Below, piece after piece: positions 28,996 through 38,062 of a DNA stretch of 64,000 nucleotides. Origin of the DNA: Rhizobium lusitanum (lineage in GTDB: Bacteria > Pseudomonadota > Alphaproteobacteria > Rhizobiales > Rhizobiaceae). The position numbers were made by a program, and so were the translations under genes. The notes under the pieces were generated by a model. It made no database searches. It was not told where the DNA came from and was given only the letters and a program-made list of their open reading frames with translations. Numbering within the stretch: the stretch's first letter is position 1; each line of letters begins with the position of its first letter. Location of the stretch: assembly GCF_014189535.1 (NCBI RefSeq), contig NZ_CP050308.1, positions 1,798,001 to 1,862,000 of the forward strand, written 5' to 3'.

Positions 28996-29175
28996 CTAAT
29001 CCAACGCGTCTCGTGACTCGGAGCCATCGTTCTTTATCCTTGTCGGAAAACGCCGCTCAATCTTCTTGATCAACTCCCTAGTTATGAACTTCGATTTAGC
29101 GCTTATAGCTGGATAGGGATCGTCTTCCAGCGAGCGCATCTCCAAACGATACTTCTTAACAGCAATGAATTCCAC
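28996..29175 (-). CDS. Small hypothetical ORF (GTG start), possible gene fragment
   Basis: A 59-codon frame on the complement beginning GTG GAA TTC, with GGGATGA about six bases upstream. The translation is charged and helical (VEFIAVKKYRLEMRSLEDD, ELIKKIERRFPTRIKND). No family is recognised. It is the only coding-like content between tRNA-Thr and the AbiTii gene; the remaining bases (28879-28995 and 29176-29321) are AT-rich without features I can name. Confidence 0.3.
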   Translation of the reverse strand: MEFIAVKKYRLEMRSLEDDPYPAISAKSKFITRELIKKIERRFPTRIKNDGSESRDALD

Positions 29176-29321
29176 GACTTTTCATCCCATAATTGTCCGC
29201 GTGAATCACAAACTGCACGGCCTTAGGTTGCACATAAGCACACTTATGCTAAGAGTCTTATGTACATCATGCTGATAAACTGAATCAACAACGCACACCC
29301 CGGCACGAGAGATTCTGAGAA

Positions 29322-30242
29322 ATGAGCTTGTTGCTAGAAATCCAATCGGAAGCGGTTAATGATGCCATCTCCGTTTCATCATTGTTGCGAAAATGTCTTC
29401 TTCTCGCCGGTCGCATCGACAGCAACCTTCTAGAGGAATGGGTGAAACATGAGCTAAACGGATACCCGGACAATACCGAAGTTCCGGACTATCGGCGTAT
29501 TTCAATTGCTTTTAAGGCAACTTTTGCAGGCCCACTCGGAGCAGCGATTAAAAACGCTCCGATTCCACAACATATAGTCGAAACAATTACTAAAGATCCC
29601 GGCATTTCGATGCATCACGCCCGACAAAGCATTGGGACAATTGACGATTCGGAAGAAACCAGAAAATACGGTGTACTTTATCTTAATATGGATAACGTAG
29701 CACTTCTTCTGCACGGCAAGATCTACAATAAGTACTACTATCCCGCTTCATTTTGGGCCGAAGTTCCAACAATGGCTGTTATTGGCATTCTCGACGCAGT
29801 CAGAACAAGAGTACTGGAATTCTCTTTGAGACTATGGCAAAAATACCCCATAGCAGGAGAAATAAACGGGCTAAACATGACTAGCGATGAGGTAAGAAAA
29901 GACGTTTCTCAAATATTCAATACAACGATAAACGGCAACGCAAGCCTTATCGGAGTAGCAAACAATTCAGAAATTACCAATATAAATATATCCGGAAATA
30001 TCAACGAACTAAGAACTATACTTAAAAATAACGGCGTAGACTCTACCGATATCGACGAAATCGAAGAGCATCTTAAACACGAGCCTACACTATCGCAGGA
30101 CGATAATTTTGGACCTCGTGTCAAAGGCTGGCTTGGCAAGATGATGGGCAAGGCTGCATCGGGCGCCTGGAGCGTGGGTCTAGGTGCTGGAGGTACTCTC
30201 CTAGAGAGAGCATTGCTTAGTTACTACGGCTTCAACGGATAA
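29322..30242 (+). CDS. AbiTii-domain protein (candidate abortive-infection defence)
   Basis: A 306-residue protein. The N-terminal region matches the AbiTii domain: LLLEIQSEAVND, then SVSSLLRKCLLLAGRIDSN and EEWVKHELNGYPDNTEVPDYR, the diagnostic W-x-x-x-E-L-x-G-Y and PDYR blocks. A middle stretch of polar beta-like repeats (NASLIGVANNSEITNINISGN) leads to a C-terminal Gly/Ala-rich hydrophobic segment (GKMMGKAASGAWSVGLGAGGTLLERALL), perhaps membrane-interacting. AbiTii domains are known from predicted abortive-infection proteins. The gene is strikingly AT-rich (19 of 60 bases are G/C at 29941-30000) compared with core neighbours, and lies behind tRNA-Thr, both signs of horizontal transfer. It appears to stand alone, with no cognate antitoxin visible. 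Confidence 0.75.
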   Translation: MSLLLEIQSEAVNDAISVSSLLRKCLLLAGRIDSNLLEEWVKHELNGYPDNTEVPDYRRISIAFKATFAGPLGAAIKNAPIPQHIVETITKDPGISMHHARQSIGTIDDSEETRKYGVLYLNMDNVALLLHGKIYNKYYYPASFWAEVPTMAVIGILDAVRTRVLEFSLRLWQKYPIAGEINGLNMTSDEVRKDVSQIFNTTINGNASLIGVANNSEITNINISGNINELRTILKNNGVDSTDIDEIEEHLKHEPTLSQDDNFGPRVKGWLGKMMGKAASGAWSVGLGAGGTLLERALLSYYGFNG

Positions 30243-30311
30243 CTATTATTGCCCAGCGCCGATACTGCTATGGCCCAATATTCCCAAATCCATTTAGCTA
30301 TCCCCCAAAAA

Positions 30312-30659
30312 TCAAACCTTCTCCGTCTTCTTAACCTTCACCTTCGGCTCCACAGGCGCATCCGGCGTCGGAGCCAGCAGCTTGCGCAGGGTCGCGATCT
30401 TGTCCTTGACGAGCGGGCGGAAGCGGGTGGCGCGGTAGGGCATGTCGGCGGCGCCGTAGCCTTCGGGGCCGTCGTCGTTGCCGCGGTGGATCTCTTCCAG
30501 CTTCACGCCGATGAAATTGCCGTCGATATAGTGCGAGTATTCGCCGACCCAGCGGATCGTGTAGATCGTGCCCTTGCGGATCAGCTGGTCGATGCTGACA
30601 TGCTTGAACTTGTCATCGATACAGACGACCTTCTGGCCCACATGGAAATCGTAGCTCAC
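30312..30659 (-). CDS. Conserved hypothetical protein (small beta-barrel-like)
   Basis: A 115-residue protein. The start is set by the ribosome-binding site: AAGGAG sits six bases before a GTG at 30659 and directly abuts the ATG at 30665, so GTG is the better start (product begins MSYDFHVGQKVVCIDD). The core (HVGQKVVCI, KGTIYTIRWVGEY, FIGVKLEEIHRG, ATRFRPL) looks like a small SH3/KOW-type beta-barrel, with a Lys/Pro-rich tail. Such proteins recur in rhizobial genomes and phages without assigned function. GC content returns to core level here, marking the right edge of the AbiTii insertion. Confidence 0.75.
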   Translation of the reverse strand: MSYDFHVGQKVVCIDDKFKHVSIDQLIRKGTIYTIRWVGEYSHYIDGNFIGVKLEEIHRGNDDGPEGYGAADMPYRATRFRPLVKDKIATLRKLLAPTPDAPVEPKVKVKKTEKV

Positions 30660-30920
30660 TCTCATCTCCTTGAAGCGACGGCCCTGCATCGCCCTGTCGT
30701 CTGGCGCCAAGCATATTCGCATATGCACCGGCTGGTAAATGCAAAGAGCATGACGGTGGTCGATTTATGATCATACCGGGAGAAGTCGCGCGCGGCGGCC
30801 GGGTTTAACCGCATGGCGTTGGCCGCTTTCGGGCAAACTCAAAAAACTTTCCATTCCCCTGTCGGCTTCGCCCCTCACCATCCGTCCTTGGAGCATTCCA
30901 ACCCAAGAGAGGAGCATCCC

Positions 30921-31394
30921 ATGTCCAAAATTGCCCCATGCCTGTGGTTCGCAACCGAGGCCGAGGAAGCGGCCAATTTCTATGTGTCGCTGTTTCCGGA
31001 CTCGCGCATCGACCATGTGCAGAAGAACGTCATCGAAACACCCGGCGGCCCGCAGGGCAGCGTGCTGGTGGTGAGCTTCACGCTTGCCGGCCAGCGCTTC
31101 ATGGCGCTGAATGGCGGCACACGCTTCGACTATACCCATGCGATCTCGCTGGAGGTGGATTGCGACGACCAGGCCGAGGTGGACCGGCTCTGGGACGGGC
31201 TTTCCGCCGGCGGCGCCATCGAGCAATGCGGCTGGCTGAAGGACCGCTACGGCGTCTCCTGGCAGATCGTCCCGAAAGTGGTCATGCAGATGCTGGCCGA
31301 CCCCGACCCGGCCAAGGCCGCCCGCGTGCTGCAGGCGGTCATGGAGATGGTGAAGCTCGATATTGCCGGCCTGCAGGCGGCCTATCACGGATAG
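30921..31394 (+). CDS. VOC superfamily protein (PhnB / 3-demethylubiquinone methyltransferase-like)
   Basis: A 157-residue protein started at the ATG at 30921, with AGAGAGGAG about eight bases upstream; a longer frame from 30813 lacks support. It has the PhnB-like vicinal-oxygen-chelate pattern: CLWFATEAEEAANFYVSLFPDS, VVSFTLAGQRFMALNGG, then CGWLKDRYGVSWQIVP. Members are often labelled 3-demethylubiquinone-9 methyltransferase domain proteins, but the fold indicates a metal-binding or small-molecule-binding VOC protein; substrate unknown. It is convergent with another VOC-fold gene 26 bases away. Confidence 0.88.
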   Translation: MSKIAPCLWFATEAEEAANFYVSLFPDSRIDHVQKNVIETPGGPQGSVLVVSFTLAGQRFMALNGGTRFDYTHAISLEVDCDDQAEVDRLWDGLSAGGAIEQCGWLKDRYGVSWQIVPKVVMQMLADPDPAKAARVLQAVMEMVKLDIAGLQAAYHG

Positions 31395-31420
31395 CGCGCA
31401 ACGATTGCGAACTATCCGCC

Positions 31421-31858
31421 TTAGACCCGCTCTCTGCGCAGCCGCGCGATCGCCTGGAGCTGCAAGGCCTTCTCGCCGAGCTGCATCAGCTCGATGCGGT
31501 TGCCTTCGGGATCGGCGATCCAGGCCTGGTAGTTATGATCAACGCCGAGCTTCTTTTCGGAGGTGAGCGCGACGCCTTTGCTGGTCAGCTCGGCAATCGC
31601 GCCGTCGATATCATCGACCTCAAGGCAGAGATGATTGAAGCCGACATTGGCAAACGGCGGCGCACTGTCGCCGACGGCATCGGGAAACAGCTCGAGATAT
31701 TGCGTATCGGTGATGCGCAGATAGACGATCCAGAGGCGATCATCCTGCTCCAGCCGGAACATCTCCTCGAAGCCCAGCTTGTTGACGTAGAAATCGAGCG
31801 AACGCTCGATATCCTTGACGCTGACGGCGACGTGGCCGATCGATTTTACATGTTTCAT
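31421..31858 (-). CDS. VOC family protein (glyoxalase I-like)
   Basis: A 145-residue protein started at the ATG at 31858, preceded by GGAGG at good spacing. It carries the glyoxalase pattern: IGHVAVSVKDIERSLDFYVNKLGFEE (first metal-ligand His in GHVAV), YLELFPD, NHLCLEVDDIDGAIAELTSKGV and DPEGNRIELMQL (Glu ligand). It could be a lactoylglutathione lyase or another VOC dioxygenase/isomerase; nothing nearby decides. Single-domain length is normal for the family. Confidence 0.88.
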   Translation of the reverse strand: MKHVKSIGHVAVSVKDIERSLDFYVNKLGFEEMFRLEQDDRLWIVYLRITDTQYLELFPDAVGDSAPPFANVGFNHLCLEVDDIDGAIAELTSKGVALTSEKKLGVDHNYQAWIADPEGNRIELMQLGEKALQLQAIARLRRERV

Positions 31859-31887
31859 GCGCAATACCTCCTCTTATGCCTGTCTCC

Positions 31888-32018
31888 CTGACCGGAGCCA
31901 TGGGGAGCAGAAGGCGGCGGGATCGTCAAGGCCGTTCGACCGCCACGCACCGCCGGCGGGAAGCACATCCGCCCCAAAACGCTCCACCGCGCCTACCGCT
32001 CCCCATGGCTCCGGTCAG
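31888..32018. repeat. 20-bp perfect inverted repeat flanking 91 bases
   Basis: The arms ctgaccggagccatggggag (31888-31907) and its exact complement (31999-32018) enclose a GC-rich 91-base core, with further partial pairing just inside the arms. It lies in the 332-base gap between divergent genes, where no coding frame is convincing. It could be a small palindromic mobile element, a structured leader or a terminator; none is proven. Confidence 0.6.
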
Positions 32019-32190
32019 ATTGACGCAAGCGGGATTTATCGCTTGCCCTTTCTTAACCGCGCAAAGGCCTCGCCCACCAACGCATATTGCGCTGCAGCAT
32101 CGGTTGGATTACCGTCGCATCATCGCCCTAAGTAGGTGGAATTATTGAATTATTTCAAAAGATATTGCGCCGCCGCGCCGGTGCTTGCGG

Positions 32191-32982
32191 ATGTCGACGA
32201 TGGGACTATTTTATCGGCTATTCAGCGGCAAAATGGCGAAATCCATGGAACAGTTCCGGCGTGCCCGCATCGATCTTTTGGCTCAGAATTACACAGCCAT
32301 TTATGCGCTGAGCGACATTCATGGCTGCCATGATGAACTGATCGAGGCCGAGAAACGCATCGTCGCGGATGCCGCCAAAATTCCCGGCCGCAAGCTCCTG
32401 ATGTTCCTCGGCGACTATGTCGATCGCGGCCCGCGATCGAGCGATGTGTTGCAACATTTGTGCGATCCGCCACCCACGGGCTTCGATCGCTACAGTCTGC
32501 TCGGCAATCACGACGACGTCTTCTTGAAATTTCTCGACGATCCACATAGCAACCGCGACTGGCTGGAATATGGCTCAGGCCCGACGCTCGCCTCCTATGG
32601 CGTCGACATGGACTATCTGCTCGGGCAAGCAGGCCGGAGCCTCGAGGAGCTTGGCGAGGCCGCCCGGCGGGCCATCCCGCCGGCGCATGTCAAATTGCTG
32701 CGCTCGCTGCCAGTCGCCGTCACCGTCGGCTCCATCATCTTCGTCCATGCCGGCATTCAGCCGAACATATCCCTGGCGGGGCAGACCGATGACGATCTGA
32801 TCTGGATCCGCGAACCCTTTCTCTCCCAGGGGCCGCAATTGCCGGTGCTGGTGGTGCATGGCCATACGCCGAGCCCGCGCCCGACCTTCGGCAGCGGCCG
32901 CATCGGCATCGACACCGCCGTGTCCATGGGCGGAACCCTGACCGTCCTGAAGATCGCCGACGGCCAGCCGACGATCCTCTAA
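32191..32982 (+). CDS. PPP-family metallophosphatase (serine/threonine phosphatase or Ap4A hydrolase-like)
   Basis: About 263 residues. Metal-binding motifs appear in order: LSDIHGCHDE, FLGDYVDRGPRSSDV, LLGNHDDVFLKF, FVHAGI and VVHGHTP, the PPP layout shared by bacterial phage-lambda-type protein phosphatases and ApaH. Start is uncertain between ATG at 32191 and 32200; neither has a strong ribosome-binding site. It is cytoplasmic, with no signal peptide. Substrate cannot be chosen from sequence: protein phosphatase and diadenosine tetraphosphatase are both reasonable. A terminator hairpin follows. Confidence 0.85.
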   Translation: MSTMGLFYRLFSGKMAKSMEQFRRARIDLLAQNYTAIYALSDIHGCHDELIEAEKRIVADAAKIPGRKLLMFLGDYVDRGPRSSDVLQHLCDPPPTGFDRYSLLGNHDDVFLKFLDDPHSNRDWLEYGSGPTLASYGVDMDYLLGQAGRSLEELGEAARRAIPPAHVKLLRSLPVAVTVGSIIFVHAGIQPNISLAGQTDDDLIWIREPFLSQGPQLPVLVVHGHTPSPRPTFGSGRIGIDTAVSMGGTLTVLKIADGQPTIL

Positions 32983-33002
32983 GCACCCATCCCGCAAGAA
33001 TC

Positions 33003-33036
33003 AAAAGGAGCCTCGGCATAGACCGAGACCCCTTTT
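33003..33036 (+). terminator. Bidirectional terminator between convergent genes
   Basis: An interrupted stem aaaagg..ctcgg / ccgag..cctttt with a 6-base loop, ending in CCTTTTCTTC on the plus strand and in an A/T-rich arm on the other. It sits between the phosphatase stop (32982) and the RND stop (33057). Confidence 0.65.
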
Positions 33037-33056
33037 CTTCATTTTGTCCGTGCCTG

Positions 33057-36000
33057 TTATTCGGCGGCCATGGCCGGCGGCAGATGGTCCACGGCGTCGT
33101 TGCTTTCCTGCGGCTGCTCGACCGTCGGCTCGGCCGATTTCTTCTTCGGCTCACGGCCGAAGAACAGCGCGTAGCCCGCCGGCAGCACGAAGATGGTGAG
33201 CACGGTAGCAACCAGGATGCCGCCCATCATGGAGTAGGCGAGCGGCCCCCAGAAGACGCCGCGCGAGATCGGGATCAGCGCCAGAACCGCCGTCAGCGCC
33301 GTCAGCACGATCGGCCGGAAACGCCGCACGGCCGCGCCGATGATCGCTTCCTTCCGGTCCATCCCTACCGCAATATCCTGGTCGATCTGGTCGACGAGGA
33401 TGATCGAGTTGCGGATGATGATGCCGAGCAGCGCGATGACGCCGAGGATCGCCACGAAGCCGAAGGGCGCGCCGCTGATCAGGAGGGCGCCCGCCGCACC
33501 GATGATGCCAAGCGGGCCGGTGGACAGCACCAGCATCGCCTTGCCGAAATGCTGCAACTGCGCCATCAGCAGCACGACGATGATGATCAGCATGATCGGC
33601 GCCTTGGCGGCGATCGAAGCCTGGCTTTCGGCGCTGTCTTCGGCACCGCCCTGGATCTCGATCTTGTAGCCGGCAGGCAGGCTGTTCCTGAGATCAGCCA
33701 TGTCATTATAGAGCTTGGCCGTGACATCGTTCGACTGCACGTTGTCGGGCAATGTCGCCCGGACCGTGATCGTCGGCAGGCGGTCGCGACGCCACTCGAT
33801 GCCCTGCTCCATCACGGGCTCGATCTTGGCGACCTGCGACAGCGGCACGAAACCACCGCTATCGGTCGGAATATAGATCGAGTTGACCGAGGTCAGCAGA
33901 TGACGGCTGGCAGCCGGCTCCCTGACGACGATGCCGACGGTCTCCTCTCCCTCGCGATAGTTGTCGAGGGTGGCGCCGGACATGGTGGCCTGCAGCATCT
34001 GGCGGATACGCTGCGAGGTGACGCCGAGAGCGCGGGCACGATCCTGATCGATCACCAGCTTCATCGCCGGCACAGGCTCGAGCCAGTCGTCATGGATGGC
34101 GCCGAGCAGCGGATTCTGTATGAAGCGCTGCTTCACCTCGTCAGCAATATGGCGAACTTCCTGCCGGTCCGGACCCATGACGCGAAGCTGCACTGGCCAG
34201 CCGGTCGGCGGGCCGAGGAACAGACGGTCGACCTTGCCGCGGACCGTGGGGAAGTCGGCGGCAAGAATGCCGCGCAGCTTGATGATCAGCCGTTCACGCG
34301 CGGGCTCGTCGTTTGCCATGACCAGCATCTGGGCATAGTTCGGATTGGTGAGCTGCTGGTCGAGCGGCAGGAAGAAGCGCGGCGCGCCCTGGCCGACATA
34401 GGTGGCGATGAAGCGCTTGTCCGGATCGTCGGCCACGCGTGCTTGCAGAGCCTGCGCCTGCCGTTCGACTTCCTTGATGCTGGTGCCTTCCGGCAGCCAG
34501 AGATCGACCAGGATTTCCGGACGCGAGGATTGCGGGAAGAAGTTCTGCGGGATGAACTGGAAGGACCACAGGCTGCCGACGAAGGCGGCAAGCGTCAGAA
34601 GCAGCACGATGACGCGATGGCGCACGGCCCAGGCAACAGAGGAGCGCAGGCGGCGATAGAAACGCGTGTCGAAGACATCGTGATGCTCGCCGACATGGTG
34701 GCGCTGCTTCAGGATCATATAGCCGAGCCAGGGCGTGAAATAGACCGCGACGAACCAAGAAATCACCAGCGCGATGCCGACGACATAGAAGAGCGTGCGG
34801 ACATATTCACCCGCCGTCGAGGCGGCGAAACCAACCGGAATGAAGCCGGCCGTGGTGATCAGCGTGCCGGTCAGCATCGGGAAGGCTGTGGAGGTGTAGG
34901 CAAAGCTTGCCGCATCGAGCTTGGCGAGCCCCTCCTCCAGCTTGCGCTCCATCAGTTCGACGACGATCATGGCGTCGTCGACCAGAAGACCAAGCGCAAT
35001 GATGAGCGCGCCGAGCGAGATGCGCTGCAGGTCGATGCCGAGCTCGTACATGATGGCGAAGGTCGCCGCCAGCACCAGCGGAATGGCGATGGCGATCACC
35101 AGGCCGGAACGCCAGCCGATCGACAGGAACGAGACGATCAGCACGATCACCAGCGCCTCGCCGAGCGCATGCATGAACTCGCTGATGGCGTCGGTCACGA
35201 CCTCAGGCTGGTTGGCAACCTGATCGACCTGTACGCCGACCGGCAGCGAAGCCGTGAAGCGCTTGTAGGTCTCTTCCACCGCCGCGCCGACATCGGTCAC
35301 CTTGTTGCCATTGGCCATGACGACACCGAGCTGGACGCTCTCGTGACCGTTGTAGAGGAACTTGGCCGTATAGGGATCCTGCAGCCCGGCGCTCACCGTG
35401 GCGATGTCACCGAGACGCGTCACCTGGCCGCCGGCTGTCAGCCGGAGGTTCTTGATATCCTCGATCTTGTTGACGTCACCCTCGACCGAGATGCGCACCG
35501 AGCGCGTGCTGGTGTCGACGGTACCGGCCGGATCGACATTGTTCTGGCCAACGATCGCGTTCTGGAGAGCGGTCAGCGTCAAGCCGCGCTCGGCCAGCAC
35601 CTTGGAGGAGACATCGATATAGATCTGCTCCGGCTGATCACCGATGATCACGGCCTTCTCGACGCCTGGCGTTGCGAGCAGCATGTCGCGCGCCTGGATC
35701 GCGAATTTCTTCAGCTCGGGATAGCTATAGCCGTTGCCACTGATCGAATGCAGGGTGATGTAGGTGTCGCCGAACTCATCGTTGAAATAGGGGCCTTGCA
35801 GGCCGGCCGGCAGCGTATTGGCGATGTCGCCGACCTTCTTGCGCACCTGATAGAAGGCGTCCTTCACCTGTGCGGTGTTGGTGTCACCCTTGATCTGGAC
35901 GGTGGTGATGGCAAAGCCGGCGCGCGTATAGGATTTGACCCAATCGAGATGCGGCGTTTCCTGCAGCTTGCGCTCGATCTTGTTGACCACCTGGTCTTCC

Positions 36001-36212
36001 ATGTCCTGCAGCGAGGCACCAGGCCAGACGGTCTGCACGACCATGACGCGGAAGGTGAAATCCGGGTCTTCCTTCTGGCCCATATGGGTCAGCCCGAATG
36101 CTCCGGCGATGATAATCAGCGCGAACAGGAAGCGCGCGATGCTCGGATGGGCAATCGCCCAACGCGACAGATTGAAAGGCTTCTTCTCTTCCGAGGTGCT
36201 GTTGATAGTCAT
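33057..36212 (-). CDS. RND efflux transporter permease (AcrB/HAE1-like)
   Basis: A 1,051-residue inner-membrane proton-drug antiporter; the ATG at 36212 (MTINSTSEEKKPFNLSRWAI) is chosen over an upstream extension. It has the two six-helix halves of the family: TM1 at about 22-42, the proton-relay segment GLLVDDAMIVVELMERKLEEG in TM4, large periplasmic loops with QTVWPGASLQDMEDQVVNKIE and DQPEQIYIDVSSKVLAERG, and the second-half GVIALLGIIIRNSIILVDQIDQD. It would pair with the lipoprotein adaptor 19 bases upstream and an outer-membrane TolC-type channel that is not in this window. Local context gives no substrate; control by the TetR gene is likely. Confidence 0.94.
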   Translation of the reverse strand: MTINSTSEEKKPFNLSRWAIAHPSIARFLFALIIIAGAFGLTHMGQKEDPDFTFRVMVVQTVWPGASLQDMEDQVVNKIERKLQETPHLDWVKSYTRAGFAITTVQIKGDTNTAQVKDAFYQVRKKVGDIANTLPAGLQGPYFNDEFGDTYITLHSISGNGYSYPELKKFAIQARDMLLATPGVEKAVIIGDQPEQIYIDVSSKVLAERGLTLTALQNAIVGQNNVDPAGTVDTSTRSVRISVEGDVNKIEDIKNLRLTAGGQVTRLGDIATVSAGLQDPYTAKFLYNGHESVQLGVVMANGNKVTDVGAAVEETYKRFTASLPVGVQVDQVANQPEVVTDAISEFMHALGEALVIVLIVSFLSIGWRSGLVIAIAIPLVLAATFAIMYELGIDLQRISLGALIIALGLLVDDAMIVVELMERKLEEGLAKLDAASFAYTSTAFPMLTGTLITTAGFIPVGFAASTAGEYVRTLFYVVGIALVISWFVAVYFTPWLGYMILKQRHHVGEHHDVFDTRFYRRLRSSVAWAVRHRVIVLLLTLAAFVGSLWSFQFIPQNFFPQSSRPEILVDLWLPEGTSIKEVERQAQALQARVADDPDKRFIATYVGQGAPRFFLPLDQQLTNPNYAQMLVMANDEPARERLIIKLRGILAADFPTVRGKVDRLFLGPPTGWPVQLRVMGPDRQEVRHIADEVKQRFIQNPLLGAIHDDWLEPVPAMKLVIDQDRARALGVTSQRIRQMLQATMSGATLDNYREGEETVGIVVREPAASRHLLTSVNSIYIPTDSGGFVPLSQVAKIEPVMEQGIEWRRDRLPTITVRATLPDNVQSNDVTAKLYNDMADLRNSLPAGYKIEIQGGAEDSAESQASIAAKAPIMLIIIVVLLMAQLQHFGKAMLVLSTGPLGIIGAAGALLISGAPFGFVAILGVIALLGIIIRNSIILVDQIDQDIAVGMDRKEAIIGAAVRRFRPIVLTALTAVLALIPISRGVFWGPLAYSMMGGILVATVLTIFVLPAGYALFFGREPKKKSAEPTVEQPQESNDAVDHLPPAMAAE

Positions 36213-36231
36213 TGTCTCGCCCTCGATCCGC

Positions 36232-37389
36232 TTAGCGCACGATATCGGCAGCGGCCGTAGCGGCACTGCCATTGGTCGCGGCCGATACCTGCTGGGCATC
36301 CGGTACCTTGACCTTCATATTCTCAGTCATGAACTGCGTGCCAGCGGCAACGACGACATCCCCGGCCTTCAGGCCCTCGGCGACGCGCACGCCGTCATCG
36401 GCAAAGTCGGCGACCTTGACGTTGCGCGAATGCACCGTGCCGGCGCTGCGGTCGACCAGCCAGACAATCTGCTGGCCGTCCCTCTGGGCAAGCGCGCTCA
36501 GCGGAATGGAGACGTAGGGCTGGGTATTGCCGGCCTCAGCCTCGATCGTCGCAGTCATGCCGAGCAGCACGCGTTGATCGCTCGGCAGGCTGACACGCAC
36601 CGCAAAGGTACGCGACTGCGCATCGGCACTGCCCGCGACTTCGCGCACCTTGCCATCGAGCACCAGCGCGTCGTCGGACCAGAAGCGCGCCTTGACGCCC
36701 TTGCCGACCTTGAATTGCGCGATATCCATTTCCGGCACGGCAATCAGCACTTCCTTCTCGCCGTCGACAGCGACGGTAATGACGGGCGTACCGGAGCTCA
36801 CCACCTGGCCGACATCGGCATTGACGGTCGTCACGATGCCGTTCATGTCCGACGTGAGGTCACTATAAGCAACCTGGTTCTTCGCCTCCGTCAGCGCCGA
36901 CACGGCGGAATCCCGCGTCGAGACGGCCTGATCATAGGAAAGCTCAGCCTGTTCGAGCTGAGACTTCGACCCGACACTCTTGTCGAAGAGCTGCTGGGCG
37001 CGATTGCGGGCAAGCGCCGTTGTCTGCATCTGCTTTTCAGCCGAATCGAGATCCGCCTGCGAGCGACGCACCGCCAGGGCGTAATCGGTGGGATCGATGC
37101 GGGCGAGCACGTCGCCGGGCTTGACCTTCTGACCGATGTCCACCTTGCGCTCGATGATCTTGCCGCTGACGCGGAAGCCGAGGTTCATATCCGTCCGCGC
37201 CTTGACCGAGCCGGAATAGTCGAGCTTGCGCACTGTATCCGCCTGCGCGATCTCGACCACCTTCACCGGCCGGACCACCTCGGCGGCCTCTTCCTTCTTC
37301 TCGTTGCAGCCGGAAAGCATGAGACCAATAGCAGCAATGAGTGCGGCGCCGGCTATGGATCGTATCGTGGTGGTCGTCAGCGAACGCAT
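36232..37389 (-). CDS. RND efflux periplasmic adaptor (membrane-fusion lipoprotein)
   Basis: A 385-residue lipoprotein. The ATG at 37389 has AAGGAGAG seven bases upstream and precedes a lipoprotein signal with LMLSGC (Cys28). A barrel-sandwich begins at about 55 (RKLDYSGSVKARTDMNLGFRVSGKI), a coiled-coil hairpin spans about 100-165 (SQADLDSAEKQMQTT ... LTEAKNQV), then GIVTTVNADVGQVVSSGTPV and a beta-barrel with LGMTATIEAE. It links the RND pump to an outer-membrane channel. It is the second gene of the tetR-adaptor-pump cluster, 58 bases after tetR. Confidence 0.93.
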   Translation of the reverse strand: MRSLTTTTIRSIAGAALIAAIGLMLSGCNEKKEEAAEVVRPVKVVEIAQADTVRKLDYSGSVKARTDMNLGFRVSGKIIERKVDIGQKVKPGDVLARIDPTDYALAVRRSQADLDSAEKQMQTTALARNRAQQLFDKSVGSKSQLEQAELSYDQAVSTRDSAVSALTEAKNQVAYSDLTSDMNGIVTTVNADVGQVVSSGTPVITVAVDGEKEVLIAVPEMDIAQFKVGKGVKARFWSDDALVLDGKVREVAGSADAQSRTFAVRVSLPSDQRVLLGMTATIEAEAGNTQPYVSIPLSALAQRDGQQIVWLVDRSAGTVHSRNVKVADFADDGVRVAEGLKAGDVVVAAGTQFMTENMKVKVPDAQQVSAATNGSAATAAADIVR

Positions 37390-37447
37390 GTCGCTCTCCT
37401 TAGTCAAACGGAATGCAAGCACGGCCGATCATTCGGCACGCGGACTG

Positions 37448-38056
37448 CTATTTCTTCAGCGCCCTGATGGCGAATTCGATAAGGTCTTCGGGTTCGGCCC
37501 GATTAGGCTTGGCGAGACATTGCGCCACCATCTGCGGATGGCAGAGATTGACCGTCGCCGCGCCGAAGCATTTCGATGCAACATAGGGGTCCTGTTCAAG
37601 AAATTCGCCGGCAGCGATACCCTCGGCGATGATCTCGGCTATCAAATCCTGAACGCGATCGATAAACTTTTCGATGACATGCCAATCGTGCTCGATGGCG
37701 ATGATCACCATCTCATGCACCGTCTGTTCATCGAGCATGGTCTCGCAGGTCCGCGTGTATTGCGCATAGACATAGGCGTGCAGCCGGTCGGAAGCGCTGA
37801 TCGGGCGACGGCGGATTTCCAGCGCCATCTGGTAGCTGGCCTCAAGCATCCGCCCGCAAACCGCATGGCGAATTTCAGTCTTGGAGGCAAAAAAACGATA
37901 GATATTCGCTGTGGACATGCCGAGGTCGCGCGCGATGTCGGCGACCGTCGTCTTGGCGTAGCCGTAGTGGCGAAACAGCCTTTCGGCTGAGTCCAGGATT
38001 TTCGTGATGTTTTCCTGACGCGCTGGATCGGCGCTGACATCGGAAAGATCAAGCAT
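37448..38056 (-). CDS. TetR family regulator of the RND operon
   Basis: A 202-residue repressor with an N-terminal HTH (KILDSAERLFRHYGYAKTTVADIARDLGMSTANIYRFFASKTEIRHAV, residues about 18-65) and a ligand-binding helical domain. It is the first gene of the operon carrying the adaptor and pump and starts immediately beside a large palindrome (38063-38114), so it probably represses its own operon until an efflux substrate binds. The inducer is unknown. Confidence 0.92.
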   Translation of the reverse strand: MLDLSDVSADPARQENITKILDSAERLFRHYGYAKTTVADIARDLGMSTANIYRFFASKTEIRHAVCGRMLEASYQMALEIRRRPISASDRLHAYVYAQYTRTCETMLDEQTVHEMVIIAIEHDWHVIEKFIDRVQDLIAEIIAEGIAAGEFLEQDPYVASKCFGAATVNLCHPQMVAQCLAKPNRAEPEDLIEFAIRALKK

Positions 38057-38062
38057 GGCTTA

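Noticed and set aside
33084..36260. A 1,058-codon plus-strand open frame opposite the RND pump
   Set aside because: The minus strand encodes a clear AcrB-like protein along its full length; the plus frame is an Asp/Arg/His-rich shadow.
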